Shown: positions 39,501-51,216 of the stretch, piece by piece | Position numbering within the stretch: position 1 is the first letter of the stretch | Layout of the letters: every line of letters starts with the position of its first letter | From: Lethocerus indicus | Taxonomy: Eukaryota; Arthropoda; Insecta; Hemiptera; Belostomatidae | Assembly: GCA_019843655.1 (NCBI GenBank) | Contig: JACDQD010000008.1 | Location: forward strand, 15,968,442-16,032,441 | DNA: 64,000 nucleotides | Reading direction: 5' to 3' | The notes under the pieces: model-generated | Seen by the model: only the letters and a program-made list of their open reading frames with translations | Databases searched by the model: none | Told to the model about the DNA's origin: nothing | Program-made: the position numbers and the translations under genes

Positions 39501-41322
39501 TTGGGCGGGGTGGGGGCGGGGGCGGCGAGGTGAGCTCGACAACTTCCCCTACGTGTCGCCCTCCAACCCACCCCACCTCCGCCCCCAAACCCCGCAGCCT
39601 ATTCCCCCTTTCTCCTAAGCCGGACCAAACCCGATTTCGCGCTTGGAACTTGAGGGACCGACGTCCTTCGCGTCCACTAAGGAGTGGGGAACGCTATTGG
39701 GTCACGGACCACTTTAAAAAAGTCCGTCGTCGTTAAAAGAAAAGAAAGAAAAGGGTGCTAGGAGGAAAGTATAAGTCCATTTAGGCGAGTTTAACCGACT
39801 GTAGAAGCATGGTGGAATCTAGAAGAGACATATCTTCTTCCTTTAGCTTTTGTAGTACTTCTTCACTGTATTGCTGATAAATATTATTACCAACATCGTG
39901 ATTTTTATATTTAAATGTTATAATTTATTCCTCGACAGTGCGGTTTTAGAATGGTTGTCTCCAACTTTCCTGCCTGGTCCAGCCCCAGCAGCACCTCACT
40001 CTCGCTTAGCCGAGTCCACGTTCTCTAGTTCGGTTTCCCGCCAAACTTCCTCTAAGAATTTCATATTTTTTTCCGGTTTACATCTTAGTATTCGTCGTTC
40101 GCTGTTCGAATGGTGTCGGGCTCACTGAGCCGAACGGGCGAACTGATTCCGCAGGGCGTTAAATTCCCATCCGGTAACAAGAAAGAGGCCTAACGAAGTA
40201 GGGGCCCCCTGTCTCGGACCCGTAATGCGGTGGCTTTGTTCGTCACCGTCGGGCGGACTCATTTTCCTCGGAGCCTTAACCCAACATGAATAATATTTTT
40301 AAGGCAAGAATTTTCAACGCTTCGGTGGCACCTTCCAAAGGGAAAAATCGGCACGACCTTTCCGGCCACCGTTGCAGGTAAAGTTGGGTACTATTAACTG
40401 CCCGAAACGAATTAGCAGTAACGTATTTATTTGTTACGTGTATTATTTATTTATTCGGAAATATGTGCAGATTTTCGTCGTAGTTAATTGGCTAAATTAA
40501 AGCTACAATACCGCCCTAGTCACTCATCCATTTTCAACAATTTATTCTATTTAATTACGCTTTTAATGTTCTTCGAAAAATTATATATGAAAAAATTTCG
40601 AAAAAATCACATTGTTTTTATATGCAATATTTTGATTCTTAAACTCCAACGGAGCAGACGTTATCGGGAATTATTTAGGGATACAGTCAAATACAGCGGA
40701 CTTAATCGAACATAGAGAAAACGCGTTGTCTGGTTTCATCAGTGCTGAAGCGGGTGACACTAACTAACCTACAAATCTTGTCAGATATTAGCCCGAGGGG
40801 TGACAGGGGTGAGGGGGCTATTTGTTGGGCGGGTGTGACGTCACTTTCTCACCCTCCTCCACCGGTGGGCTTCCTCCGCCGGCGGCCGGCCTCTTCCCCC
40901 GGCGCTATCTCTCCCGACTATCGTCATCTCTGCCTCCACCCCCGCCCCCGCCTCTGACTGGCTCTACCTCTATTTAATTAAGCCCGGCTCCCACTCGGGT
41001 GACTAATGAGGCCACCTTTTATAACCCCCCGGTGTAATATATGAGGGCGGAGCGCCGTGGCGATACACGTGTAAACTAAACCCACCCATCCCCCTCCCAC
41101 CGTCGCCAACGCTCAAAAAGCCGGCCACGGTTTTAACGGTCGAATATGATTATGGAAGATATGTTTCCACGGTACACGCGACTGATTTCATACACTCGAC
41201 AGCCCCCACGGATATATTTTAATGTCGATTAATTACACGCATAATTTATACTTTTTTATCTTACGAGTGTTTTGAAGTTAATTTATATCCACTACCACCT
41301 ATAACAACGGGCACTCGTTACA

Positions 41323-41356
41323 ATAATACTAGTTACTAGATAATACTAGTTACTAG
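41323..41356. repeat. Perfect 17-bp tandem pair
   Basis: ATAATACTAGTTACTAG occurs twice head to tail without mismatch. The unit contains the palindromic word ACTAGT. Confidence 0.85.
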
Positions 41357-42463
41357 TAATAATATTACAAAATTCGATTCGTGTTAGAGAGTTTATACAA
41401 TTTCAAAAATAAATTTTTTTGTCGGAATTTTCTCGGCTGTTACAAGAAATGGCCGCAATTTGGTGAGGAGTTTTTATCCTCTATGCTTTATTAAATTTTA
41501 AATGAAACGTGCATCTATTAATGGTTTATTCATCACTATACTCTGTTAGAGGGGGGGAACAGAAGGTCGGTCGAGCTTCAAGTTAGTGGGCCGGGCAAAA
41601 CAAGCCAGCCGGCCGCGTTTTGTTTTTTATTAGAACAAACACAGCCCGCGCTATCACTAGACGTCCTCGTGGCCTTCAGCCGAGGCAATACCTCAGCTGC
41701 ATACCTCAAATGTAGATGGAAAATCACAGAGGCTGGGAATGAACTAGACCTTATGAATTTCAATAATAATTGTATTTGTAGCTGTAGCTATAATTACAGT
41801 TTGAAATTGTTGGTTGTAATTTTTAAATTTAAAAATGAAGGCACAAAAGCAGCTGTTATTTTTTTGATAGATATCAAAAAATCTCAAATTTTGGCACATT
41901 TGAAGGAGAATGACGAGAGAGTATAAAAACAGATTCGTCTAAATATTTAATCGCATTCCTGAGAAAACAACGCCACAAAGTCTAGCAACATTTGTATCGT
42001 CTTGACATTGGTAAGCGAAGTGAACCATGAACTAATTACTTATTTAACAAATTACAAGGTACGAACCGAGCGACATTTCGTAAAATTCAAATTCTGCCCG
42101 TAGGTCAAAAAGAATTTACATAAGACGTCCCTTTATTGGCTGCGAAACCTCTTCCTCAGTTTCCGCGATCCTCCGTTTCAGACGGTCGTCCAAACTTATG
42201 ATATAGGACATCCAATATTGCGTAATTGCGTCGATAAATTGTTTGATTATGCAAGAGGTCCCTTTCTAATTAAATAGTATTACAGGCGCTGTTTCGGTCG
42301 GGCCCCAATTCTGGGGGCCGGTTCCCGCTCGTCTTCATTTCCCGTAATTACAAGGCTTGTTAAATTGAAGATTCCGGCTTCATTTTTGGCAACGTTGCAG
42401 TTTTTAAAGTACAGTTTATATTTCTCAGTATTCTTAAAATCATAGGTTGTCATGTGTTAAGGT

Positions 42464-42466
<3 letters not shown>

Positions 42467-42511
<45 letters not shown>
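42467..42511. repeat. (TA)n microsatellite
   Basis: An uninterrupted TA run of about 45 bases. Confidence 0.95.
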
Positions 42512-42514
<3 letters not shown>

Positions 42515-43309
42515 GGTGATGGGGAACGATAAATAAAAACAATCCTCGATCTTATAATCGAACTAGGATGGGAATGGGAGTGAAATATCTCATGGAGAAT
42601 GTAGGCCAAAATCTACCAATGTAGACATTAATCGGGATATCTGCTCAAAATTAAAAACCGACGTTGATTTAATTAAACGGAATTATACGAAAATTTGGCC
42701 AATTACTTAGTGCGACATAAGGTGTATGCTCGCGGAGAAAAGTTTAATTCAATTAGGCGACGTTGGAGGGGCTGCTTACGGAGAGGGTATCTTTTAAGAG
42801 GGAGGTTAGAGAGGACGAGGGGACAAGTTTTGTCCGGTATTGCGGCCGGAAATTAGCGTGTCCGAGCGGGCAACAGTTGCGCCGGCTCGGCAATAATAAG
42901 GGATTATTGAGGGAAACGAAACCCGTTGGAGGGAGGGGGGGTAGAATCCGGAGGAGCAGTGGGCCAGAATGAGGGGGGGGCGGCACAATTTATGCCCTCA
43001 ATACGGCCCCCCCATTCCACCCACAACGCGGAAGCGCTCCGATTAAAATGGGCTCCCTGTTAAAATCGTCCTGATTTTCCGCCTCCTACAGCCTGTTCCA
43101 CTCTCAGTCAAGATCTCCCTGACCGAACGGGGTGAGGCGTTTCTTTTGCCCTGTTAATACAACGCGAAGCCAAACGCGAAATGCAGAAGGATAGAAACGT
43201 CGGTTGAGACGGCCCACTGAAGAATGTCATCCTGTATACTCTCCTTTTGATTCTATCAATGAGCCCAATTAATCATTTAAGTTTTGTAGTACCGTAACTC
43301 TTACCTTCT

Positions 43310-43372
43310 TTTGTCTCCACTCGCCGGTTCGGCCCCATCCTGCTTTGGCTTCTCGCCATCTTCAGCAGTCAA
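43310..43372 (-). mobile_element. Diverged Penelope-like terminal fragment
   Basis: On the minus strand this reads CTGAAGATGGCGAGAAGCCA (43,351-43,370), then, after a diverged insertion, CCGGCGAGTGGAGAC. This follows the order of the terminal sequence at 7732-7790. Stem II of the hammerhead motif (GGC/GCC) is kept, but the sequence after it is altered, so no functional ribozyme is expected. No RT sequence adjoins it. Confidence 0.6.
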
Positions 43373-43538
43373 TGAATTAGTAAAGCAATCGCGCACGGCG
43401 ATGGCGGCGCAGTGCCAAAGCAGCTGGGGTGGTCCATCGGCCCCGTATGCCTCATTAATATTACCGACATACTGCTCAGCTAATGATTGGGAGAAGCACA
43501 AACTTGCCGATCGCAGTTCGATTCTCCGAATTTTTAAA

Positions 43539-43705
43539 TTAACCTGTTAACCGGGGAATTCCCGTTTTAATTACGCAGCATATAACGGGCGCGAGCTCAC
43601 TAGGACGTGTCAGTACGTCACGCCCGGAGAACGTAATTTCGTATCATTATTTTTTTTTATTTATGCTTAAAATAAATGAAAAGACTATGAAATATATATG
43701 TTTTC

Positions 43706-43760
<55 letters not shown>

Positions 43761-44242
43761 AAAGGAAAATACAAAATTACAAACAAATACAAAAAAATAC
43801 CAACAAAAATATGGAAATATCGAATTAAGAAATTATAAATTTTACAAACAGTTTACAAACAATTATAAAGAGTACAACAAATATATATTTCTTATTTAGA
43901 TACACAATAAAAAATATAAAAAAGTTAATAATTACAGAACAATAAACAAAAGCGCACAAATAAAATAGAAATATTAAGTTTAAAAAATTAAAATATGTGA
44001 AAATTTAAAACTCAATTTCCGTGTGATATATTTTAAAACAATTGTTGATACATAGTGCTACCTTACAATCCGTGCTACCGTTCACGTGGGACACATGTAT
44101 CGATGACTATATCTCTGTTGTACGAAACTATACGTCCCACCCGTTCCAGGGCGCAACATATATTTCAAGGACGTATTCATATGTTCTACCCGTACTGTTT
44201 AGGTTTGACGTATTTATACGTCCCGCCCGGTTAACAGGTTAA
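43539..44242. mobile_element. piggyBac-type MITE (TTAA-flanked)
   Basis: A 696-bp element (43,543-44,238) is bounded on both sides by TTAA and has perfect 13-bp terminal inverted repeats CCTGTTAACCGGG / CCCGGTTAACAGG. TTAA target duplications with C-initiated short inverted repeats are the signature of the piggyBac superfamily. Subterminal words such as TACGTCCC.CCCG recur near the right end (about 44,130 and 44,217), with a similar TACGTCACGCCCGG near the left end (about 43,614). The interior is very AT-rich with a (TA)n run and no transposase frame, so it is non-autonomous. The stray Penelope-like end at 43,310 lies just outside. Confidence 0.78.
43708..43757. repeat. (TA)n microsatellite inside the MITE
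   Basis: A TA run of about 50 bases. The YIYIYI frame it produces is not a protein. Confidence 0.95.
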
Positions 44243-44715
44243 AACTGTTTTAGACGCCCAAATTAATCCTAATTTTTAACGTTTTTGTTTAGTGGTCGGC
44301 GAACTGGATTTTGAATATCATCTCATGAACAATTGTATGTCTACACTCCCTTGTTTGGTCTATAATTAAACAAGTGGACTTTCTTAACTCTCGTGCAGTT
44401 ACACTGACTTCGCCAAATTCATCCAATAATAAACCCAACGGACCAAATACAACTGTCCTTTAGCTCTTGTATAATCTGAAATTTATTGTTTACATCTCTT
44501 GTATAATCTGTTATCGTTGCACCGTTTAACCATTTTGGTCCAGGATGTAGTACCATAATTAGAAGGGACCTATTTCTACCTATCCCCCAAATTATGTGTG
44601 CTTAACCGCGATCCATAATTTCGAAGGTACGGCAGTGAAATGTCTGGCTTTCGACATTCTTAATGTTATTAACTTGCAGAGAGAGAGAGAGAGCCGTATC
44701 CTTGTCGAATTGGAC

Positions 44716-45979
44716 ATGAGTGAATCCCTGGAGGAGGGTTCGAAGGTGACCACTCACAAGTGGGTGGACGATATTGAAAGCATATACAACATAGAGCTTT
44801 GTCTTTTGGGTTTTATCCTGGCGTGCTTTCTCGCCTTCTGCGGCTACTGTCTCATTCAGACGTTGTCCGTATCATTCTCTTCTACTCAATATTTAATAAA
44901 TGTATCGGTGTAAAACAGTGAGAACTGTTAGCTTGAAATGTTAAACGCAAAAAGCGAGATACAGTACTTTACCTACACCAAATCAAAGCTAGGACTAGGC
45001 TGGAGCCTCTTGAAATTCCCACACAGATATACTTTCGTCATGTACTATTTTCCAATGGTGTGTGTGTGTGTGTACCAATTTTGTCCTAATTCTCAGTGTG
45101 TAGAAGGCAAAAAACATAACTTGTTGGTTAAAAAATATCAGATATATGGAAACAAATTTGTAACCCATTACAAACAAATGAAATAAGTACTAAAAATGTA
45201 TATTATAACAGGAAATCTATTATAGCAGAGAGATAATATCATAAATATCTCAATGGCCTGTTCATTAACTATACAAAGTAGAGTACCTTAAAGGTATTTA
45301 TAGTGCACATATGTGTGAATACATACATGTCTTAAATATATATGAAATCCCTAATTTCAAAATAAAAAATATTAATTGTTGCCAAAAGGAATACTTTTAA
45401 TACGCATAATTAATGAACTGTTTTCAGATAATTTCTGTTCATTATTTCCAGGAAAAATTCAAAAGAGGAAATAAATAACAGTCAAAAATTGTGAGTAACA
45501 TAATGCTGCTATTTCTAAAAAATTTTAATGAAAAATATTTTAACTGAAAAATGTGTTTTGAATTTTTCAGATCATCAGAAGAATGTTTACTTATTGAAGA
45601 AATGCTGACTCAAGCTGGTGAACGCCTGGATATTTTGGAGAACAACACAAAGTTATTATTGAAACATTACCAGAAAAAAACAAAGGTAGGCTAATAATAT
45701 TTATTAATATATACTTTAGAATGCTGTTAATATAATTCGTAGAGAAATGCAGAATTTTTGTCATTAATATTATTAATATGAAAGTGCCTGTTAAATTTAA
45801 AAATGTTTCTGTCATTATTATCATGAATCAAACACTGATTTTTATTTGCAACATTTCTCAGTGGCAAATGGCAATTTCAGAACAAATTAGAAATAATTGA
45901 AATACACTCTATGTAATATATTATGTATGTATTAGTTGATGTTCAATTTCAGGAGAAAATAAATACTGACGCTGAATGA
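44716..45979 (+). CDS. Small single-pass membrane protein, three exons
   Basis: Exons are 44,716-44,909, 45,571-45,685 and 45,953-45,979. Donors are GGT|GTAAAA and AAAG|GTAGGC. Acceptors are TTTTTCAG and AATTTCAG. All phases fit, giving 336 bases: 111 residues plus TGA. The N-terminus (MSESLEEGSKVTTHKW, about 28 residues) is polar. A hydrophobic segment follows at about 29-52 (ELCLLGFILACFLAFCGYCL, cysteine-rich). The rest is an acidic/basic helical tail (SSEECLLIEEMLTQAGERLD to the end) that could form a short coiled coil. There is no cleavable signal, so I infer a membrane anchor with a cytosolic tail. The start at 44,716 has a fair context (GGACATGAG). The frame is open upstream and an acceptor-like CAG at 44,679 may mark an untranslated exon. 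The first donor is the weakest element; TT|GTCCGT at about 44,866 would also fit the phase. I do not recognise the family. The gene converges on the large matrix-protein gene. Confidence 0.6.
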
Positions 45980-46251
45980 ATAATCATGTGCAGTGAATAT
46001 TAGTTGAATTAAATTATATAATTTAATTATTACATAGCATGATATAATTTTATTTAGCTCACTGCTTAAAGACATTTAAATTTACTGAATTTAAGCATAA
46101 CATACCGGTTTTTGATTGAGGGAACAGGAAAATATTAGATGAAAAAATAAATAAAAATATCGTATAAAGTAATTTGGTATTTTGGTTTTAATAAGCAAAG
46201 GATATAAAAGGAAAATAAAAGGGTGTAAATAATGTGAGGTATATATTTGAA

Positions 46252-46263
46252 AATAAATTTATT
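46252..46263. terminator. Self-complementary poly(A) signal between convergent genes
   Basis: AATAAATTTATT reads as AATAAA on both strands. It lies 270 bp past the stop of the plus-strand gene and about 690 bp past the stop of the minus-strand gene, so it could serve both 3' ends. Other AATAAA words occur nearby (for example about 46,146-46,154 on the plus strand), so the choice is not certain. Confidence 0.35.
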
Positions 46264-46954
46264 GAAAATCATTACATATTAATGCCTTTCTTCATTTGAT
46301 TCTTATTAAAACACTTTCATCATTGCGCCATCAAAGAATAATAAATTATACTTGAAAGGTATAAATAATTAAATGAATATATGGCCATTATATTTTCAGT
46401 ACTAATTATATTTAAATTAATATAGATAATTATTTACAATATGTTCAAAAAATAGTCTAATGCCTAAGACAACTAAGAGGTAAATGCAGAAAGATAATAA
46501 ATTAATTATTAGTAGAAATGAAAGAGTCAGTTATGCTGTCACTGTTGTTACTACTTCCAAGGTATGAGGTAAACAGGATAATATATATTAACTCAGTTGT
46601 TTTGCTGCTTAATCCATTAACAATCTTACCTGTCATGCAGCCTCATACATTTAAAGTAATCAATTTGCCTTAGTTTATTTACAAGTCTATATTATTAAAT
46701 ACAAATATGTTGTACAAGAGTCAAACTTCAGTCACTACAACCTTTACTAAACCAGTCTTGCCTAATTGAGGATAACCGAAAGGTTGTAGCAAAGTTTGCA
46801 ACATTCAATAAATTCCTTTGCAATTCACAGGTAGCAAAGACATTTAATGAATTCCACGTTATTTTTAATCTGATATCCAGGCTAATCAGTCTTTAATACT
46901 GATTCCTTTGTTGAATCCTTTACATTATTAAATTTGATTTAATGTCAAAATGTG

Positions 46955-49900
46955 TCACTGCGATGACTTCTTTGTGACCGATTCAGGAATCTGTGTTGTT
47001 TCCAAATCTTGTTGAGTGCCAAGATACTCCACAGTTGCTGTCACTTCATCAACTGGTTCCTGCCAAACAAATATACCTCGTAATTAGATTATATGTTCTA
47101 ATATGTTGTTTATAGTGCAAATAAATTACAATCTCTTGCAACTATTATTCAATCTGATTTATTTAAAAAAATATTTATTCATAATTAAATCGGGGAGCCT
47201 CGAAATGCGGTATAATTACTTTATTCGGTTGAGAGTTTGTTTTGGATTCTCGATTGCTCTTATCTTCTGCAGCCACTGAATTTGCGTCTCCTGAAAAACA
47301 AATTTGACTTATTCCATGGACGGGCTTAAAAATGAAAAGAGAACTCTATAGATTGGCGAAGAAATTATCAATGAGATGAAAATAGATATAAATTGTTGAA
47401 TTAAATACAGAGCCAAATATGTGTGTCTATTGAGAATTATAGTTAATGGATCAATAGCCACTTTGAATTGGATTCGAAAATTAGAGGAGGTACAGTTTAT
47501 AAAAACTGGAACATACCTTGGTCTGTTGAAATTCCTCTTGCCACTCGCTGCCCGTTCTCGTTTATCAATTGGCCGTTTTTCTCGTTGCCACCTTCAGTAT
47601 TTCCGGAAGGTGCGGATTCGGGACCGTTCGGCCAAATCGGCAATGGCGTTACAACGTACACCTTTTCTTTCGTCAAAGGCGATATTGAAACTTGAAGTTT
47701 TTCCCACGGCTTCGGCGTCTCTTCGGTGGTCGAAGACATTTTCGTGTCGATGAGTGCCCAACTGTTAACCTCGTGGATAATGTCGGTGTCGTTCTCGTTG
47801 TGATCGGGCACTTTTTCGTGGGGTAGTTTGATTGTCCTGACCGGGTAGTGTTGGCTCGCCGCCACGTCATAATCTGGATTCGTTCCCGCCAGCTCCTTCT
47901 GGATTTCTTTCTGATTTTCCAGGAAAGTGGCGGGCGTCGTCAAATATTCGTCCGGTATTTTTTTCGATTTGAACCTCAAGATGTTCTTGATCGCGTTTAG
48001 ATCCGCGTCCCGGAACCCTTCGGCGGTCCATTTGTCGATGTTCTTCTGCAAGCGGACGATGTCCACCGAATCCTCCTCGCCGCGGAGGAGGGCGCGCAGA
48101 TTTTTGGCCAGGATGTGCTGTACGTTTCCGGAATTTTGCCCGTTCTTGTCGGCCCCCTTGTTCGATTCCTCGTTGTACCCCGTCTGGAGGAGCTTGTTCA
48201 TTAATTCCGGTGGCAGAGAATTCAATATCTGGGCGCCTTCGAAGTTAGACAAGTGGAGGTGTTCGAGATTTTCCGATCCGCTGGCCGACAGGGGGACGTG
48301 CTCTTGGGACTGTGGCTCGGCGGGCCCGTAAATGCTTTGCAGTTCGGGCAAGGTGCCCCTGAACGGCGGCACTTTTCTCCCCTGGTTGGAAACCGGAGGG
48401 TTTGGCCATCCGATTTCGCTGGCCAGCTGAGGATCTTTCGCTAATTTTTGAACAGTCGTGTATGGCACTATGATCTGATGAATTTGTTTTCCATTATTGC
48501 TGGGAGGAGGCTGCAAAGGCGGTTGGGAGGTCGCGAACGGCATCGGGCGGCTCGTAAAAGGCGCGGGAGAAATTGGATGACCGAAGCCGGCCCATTGGTT
48601 CTGATCGTAATTTTGCTGCTGGCCACCCTGATTCTGTTGTCTAAAATTGTTATTTCCCACGTTCTGAGTCAAATGGCTCGTATTGTACGGTTGGAACGTT
48701 GGAGTCTCTTGAGAATACGGTTCTGTGCTGGTACCTACTACGGTACTCGAGTAACCGGGAGAAATGCCCGAAGTCGAATAATGGATAGTCGACACTGAAG
48801 GGGTAATCGAAGTTTCGGTAGATGTGACGATACCTTGAGCCGACGGACCGCCGAACGAGTTCATTACGACATCGCCCGGATGCCGTACGGTACTAGATTC
48901 GTGGTTCAGCACCAAAGATTGCTTGTTGATTTTGTGGTTCGTCGGGAAACTGTTAGTAGGGTCGGAAACGGACGGTTGATTAATGGAAGGCGCCTTTTCG
49001 TTGTCCTGATTGACTTTAGTCTGTTGAACGACATTATGCTGTAAATTGTGATGAAACATGCCGTACCCCAAATTAAAGTATTTGGGCAAGTCCGGCACAT
49101 CGACGATAGGCGCGTGAATAATGTGCATCGGATATTCTATGGTGGATACGTACTCCGAGAGAGGAATACTCTTAGTGACTTCCACTGTCGTCGTGCTAGG
49201 GCCGTTTTGTGACGTGGTTATACTCGATGCTTCGTGTGCCGAATCGCTTAAAGGTAGTTCCCCAAAGTTGCCGATAGCCGATTTGCCGTCTTGAGATTCC
49301 GTGACAGCGGGCTCCGAAGGAAATTCCGGGCATTTCTTGCACCCTTGATTCGCATCGGAAATCGTCAAGATGACATTTTCGGGCATTTTCGGCGGTTCCA
49401 GGTGAGATGGTAAATAATCTTTGTTGAACTGGCCGTGGCCGAAAATGGGGGGGATGGGACTTTGGCTGAGTTCCGGGAAGGGGATCGGATTGAAGTGTAG
49501 AGATTTGTAAACGTCACCGGGTTTTTCCGGCGGAGGTGTCAGGAATTGTTGATAGCTTACGGAGATGGAAACAGGGTGAGAAGCCTGCTGCTGCTGTTGT
49601 TGATGTTGGTGGTGGAACTGTTGTCCCAGATGTTTGGGGCTGTGATAAAGCTGAGGTGGAAGGCCGAAGATTGGTCCGGGTTTAGGAGGACCGAAATTGG
49701 CCGGTGGTTTAAGAGGGCCGAAGTTGGCTCCGTGTTTAGATGGGCCGAAGTTGGCTGCCGGTTTAGGTGGACCGTATTCCTGCTTTGGAGGGCCAAAGTT
49801 GGATCCGGGTTTAGGCGGACCGTACTCCTGTTTCGGAGGACCGAAGTTGGCACCCGGTTTAGGCGAACCGTATTCCTGCTTAGGAGGGCCGAAAGGCGGT

Positions 49901-51216
49901 TTGGGAGATCCGTATTCCAATTTAGGAGGTGGGCCGTGACGGAATTTCGGGGGTCCGAAGACGGGTAATTTAGGTGGGCCGTATTGCGGTTTCGGATGGC
50001 TGCCGTCTCCATGGGAGCCGAATTGGGGTTTGGGAGGTCCGTATTCGGGCTTTGGTGGCCCTAATTCGAGGTTTGGTGGACCGTACTCTGATTTGGGTGG
50101 GCCGTATTCGGGCTTCGGGGGTACGACTTCAGATGTCGGCGGTCCGTATTCCGGTTTAGGAGGTCCGTATTCGGGTTTAGGAGGTCCGAATTGAGGTTTA
50201 GGGGGTCCGTATTCAGGTTTAGGTGGGCCGTATTCAGGTTTAGGAGGGCCGTATTCGAGTTTAGGAGGTCCGTATTCCTGTTTAGGAGGTCCGTATTCCG
50301 GTTTAGGTGGAGCAGGTTCCTGTTTAGGCGGTCCATACTCGGGCTTCGGCGGACCTAATTCTGAACTGGGAGGTCCGTATTCGGGGTTGGGGGGTCCGAG
50401 TTCCTCGTTAGGCGGCCCGTATTCGGTCTTGGGCGGGCCGTATGAGGGTTGGGGAGGCGCCAGGTCGGAATTGGGCGGGCCATATTCAATATCTGGAGGG
50501 CCCAAATCGAGTATGGCGGGGCCGTGGTTCGATGGCCCGTATTGCTGATCGGGAGGGTGAGGTCCGTCCAATTTCGGTGGCCGCTCGAACTCGGGAAGGC
50601 TTAATTCAGCCTGGAGAGTAGGTCCTTGAATATGTGTCGGTGGCCCGTATTGAGGCTTCGGCGGAACGTAGTCCGGCTTAGGAGGGCCGTATTCAGGCTT
50701 GGGAGGGCCGTACTCCGGCTTGGGGGGACCGTATTCAGGCTTGGGGGGGCCGTACTCAGGCTTGGGAGGAGCGTATTCCGGCTTGGATGGCCCGTACTGG
50801 GGCTTCGGGGGACCGTACTGGGGTTTCGGAGATTCGAAGTTTAATACGGGAATAGCTCCCAAACTTATAGTCGGCAACTGAATGTTGTAATTTTGTCCGT
50901 TGTCGTTATAAACGGCGGATACACTGCCCAGGGCCCTGGCGACTGGCACCCAGGGCACCTTGTTGCAAGGGTTGCATTCCTTACTGTGTCTGCCTTGGTG
51001 GGGCTGTTTGCCCGTGTGAGGGTGCGGTTTGGGGCCTGCCTGGGGCCAGAACCAACTGGCCAGCTTCTGAGTGAAGGAGGTGACCGGGTCCGCGTGTTCC
51101 GAGATTCCTCTCTGCTCTCTTTGGTTGGCTTCTACTTCGGGAGGCGAGAGGTGAGGCGAAGGCACCGGCTGCAATGTCACGCACACCACTCCCAACGGGA
51201 TAATTAAAAACACGAC
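46955..51216 (-). CDS. Secreted YGPPKPE-repeat matrix protein
   Basis: Visible exons on the minus strand are 51,216-47,517 (3,700 bases), 47,290-47,220 (71) and 47,059-46,955 (105, TGA stop). Junctions are strong (CAAG|GTATGT; TTTTTCAG|GA; AATAAA|GTAATT; TTTGGCAG|GA) and phases agree, giving 1,291 residues. The large exon starts at an acceptor (GGTTGCAG) inside the signal peptide (VVFLIIPLGVVCV), so the initiating ATG is in an unseen upstream exon, as is common in cuticle-type genes. Order, counting from Val at 51,216: a CNPC motif near 81-84; about 129-512, dozens of seven-residue YGPPKPE-like units; a His/Gln-rich stretch near 539; GCKKC near 625; a Ser/Thr-rich segment near 800; then a less repetitive C-terminal third with leucine- and charge-rich parts. 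Repetitive Tyr, Gln and Lys are plausible cross-linking sites. Secretion is well supported. A role in cuticle or another extracellular matrix is inferred. I cannot name an orthologue. Confidence 0.85.
49680..50835 (-). repeat. 21-bp coding minisatellite (YGPPKPE heptads)
   Basis: The heptad array is encoded by tandem units of about 21 bases with varied third positions, so the amino acids are more alike than the codons, which indicates selection on the protein. A proximal block (near 50,640-50,830) is most regular. The middle block has E/S/D variants. The distal block (about 49,680-49,900) alternates GPPKQEYGPPKPG with an NFGPPK form. Confidence 0.85.

Larger units (their letters stand above)
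36561..43309. other. Non-coding stretch
   Basis: No gene is supported. GC-rich patches lie at about 36,780-37,300, 38,640-38,880, 39,350-39,680, 40,780-41,110 and 42,740-43,080. Frames in them overlap on both strands and lack splice signals. Confidence 0.45.

Noticed and set aside
43663..43899. Frame with a YIYIYI run
   Set aside because: It is a translation of the TA microsatellite and the AT-rich MITE interior.
49697..50881. Plus-strand frames rich in GGPYSGLGGP-like text
   Set aside because: They are the antisense of the 21-bp coding repeat and share its low complexity. The minus-strand frame is 1.2 thousand codons long with valid splice sites.
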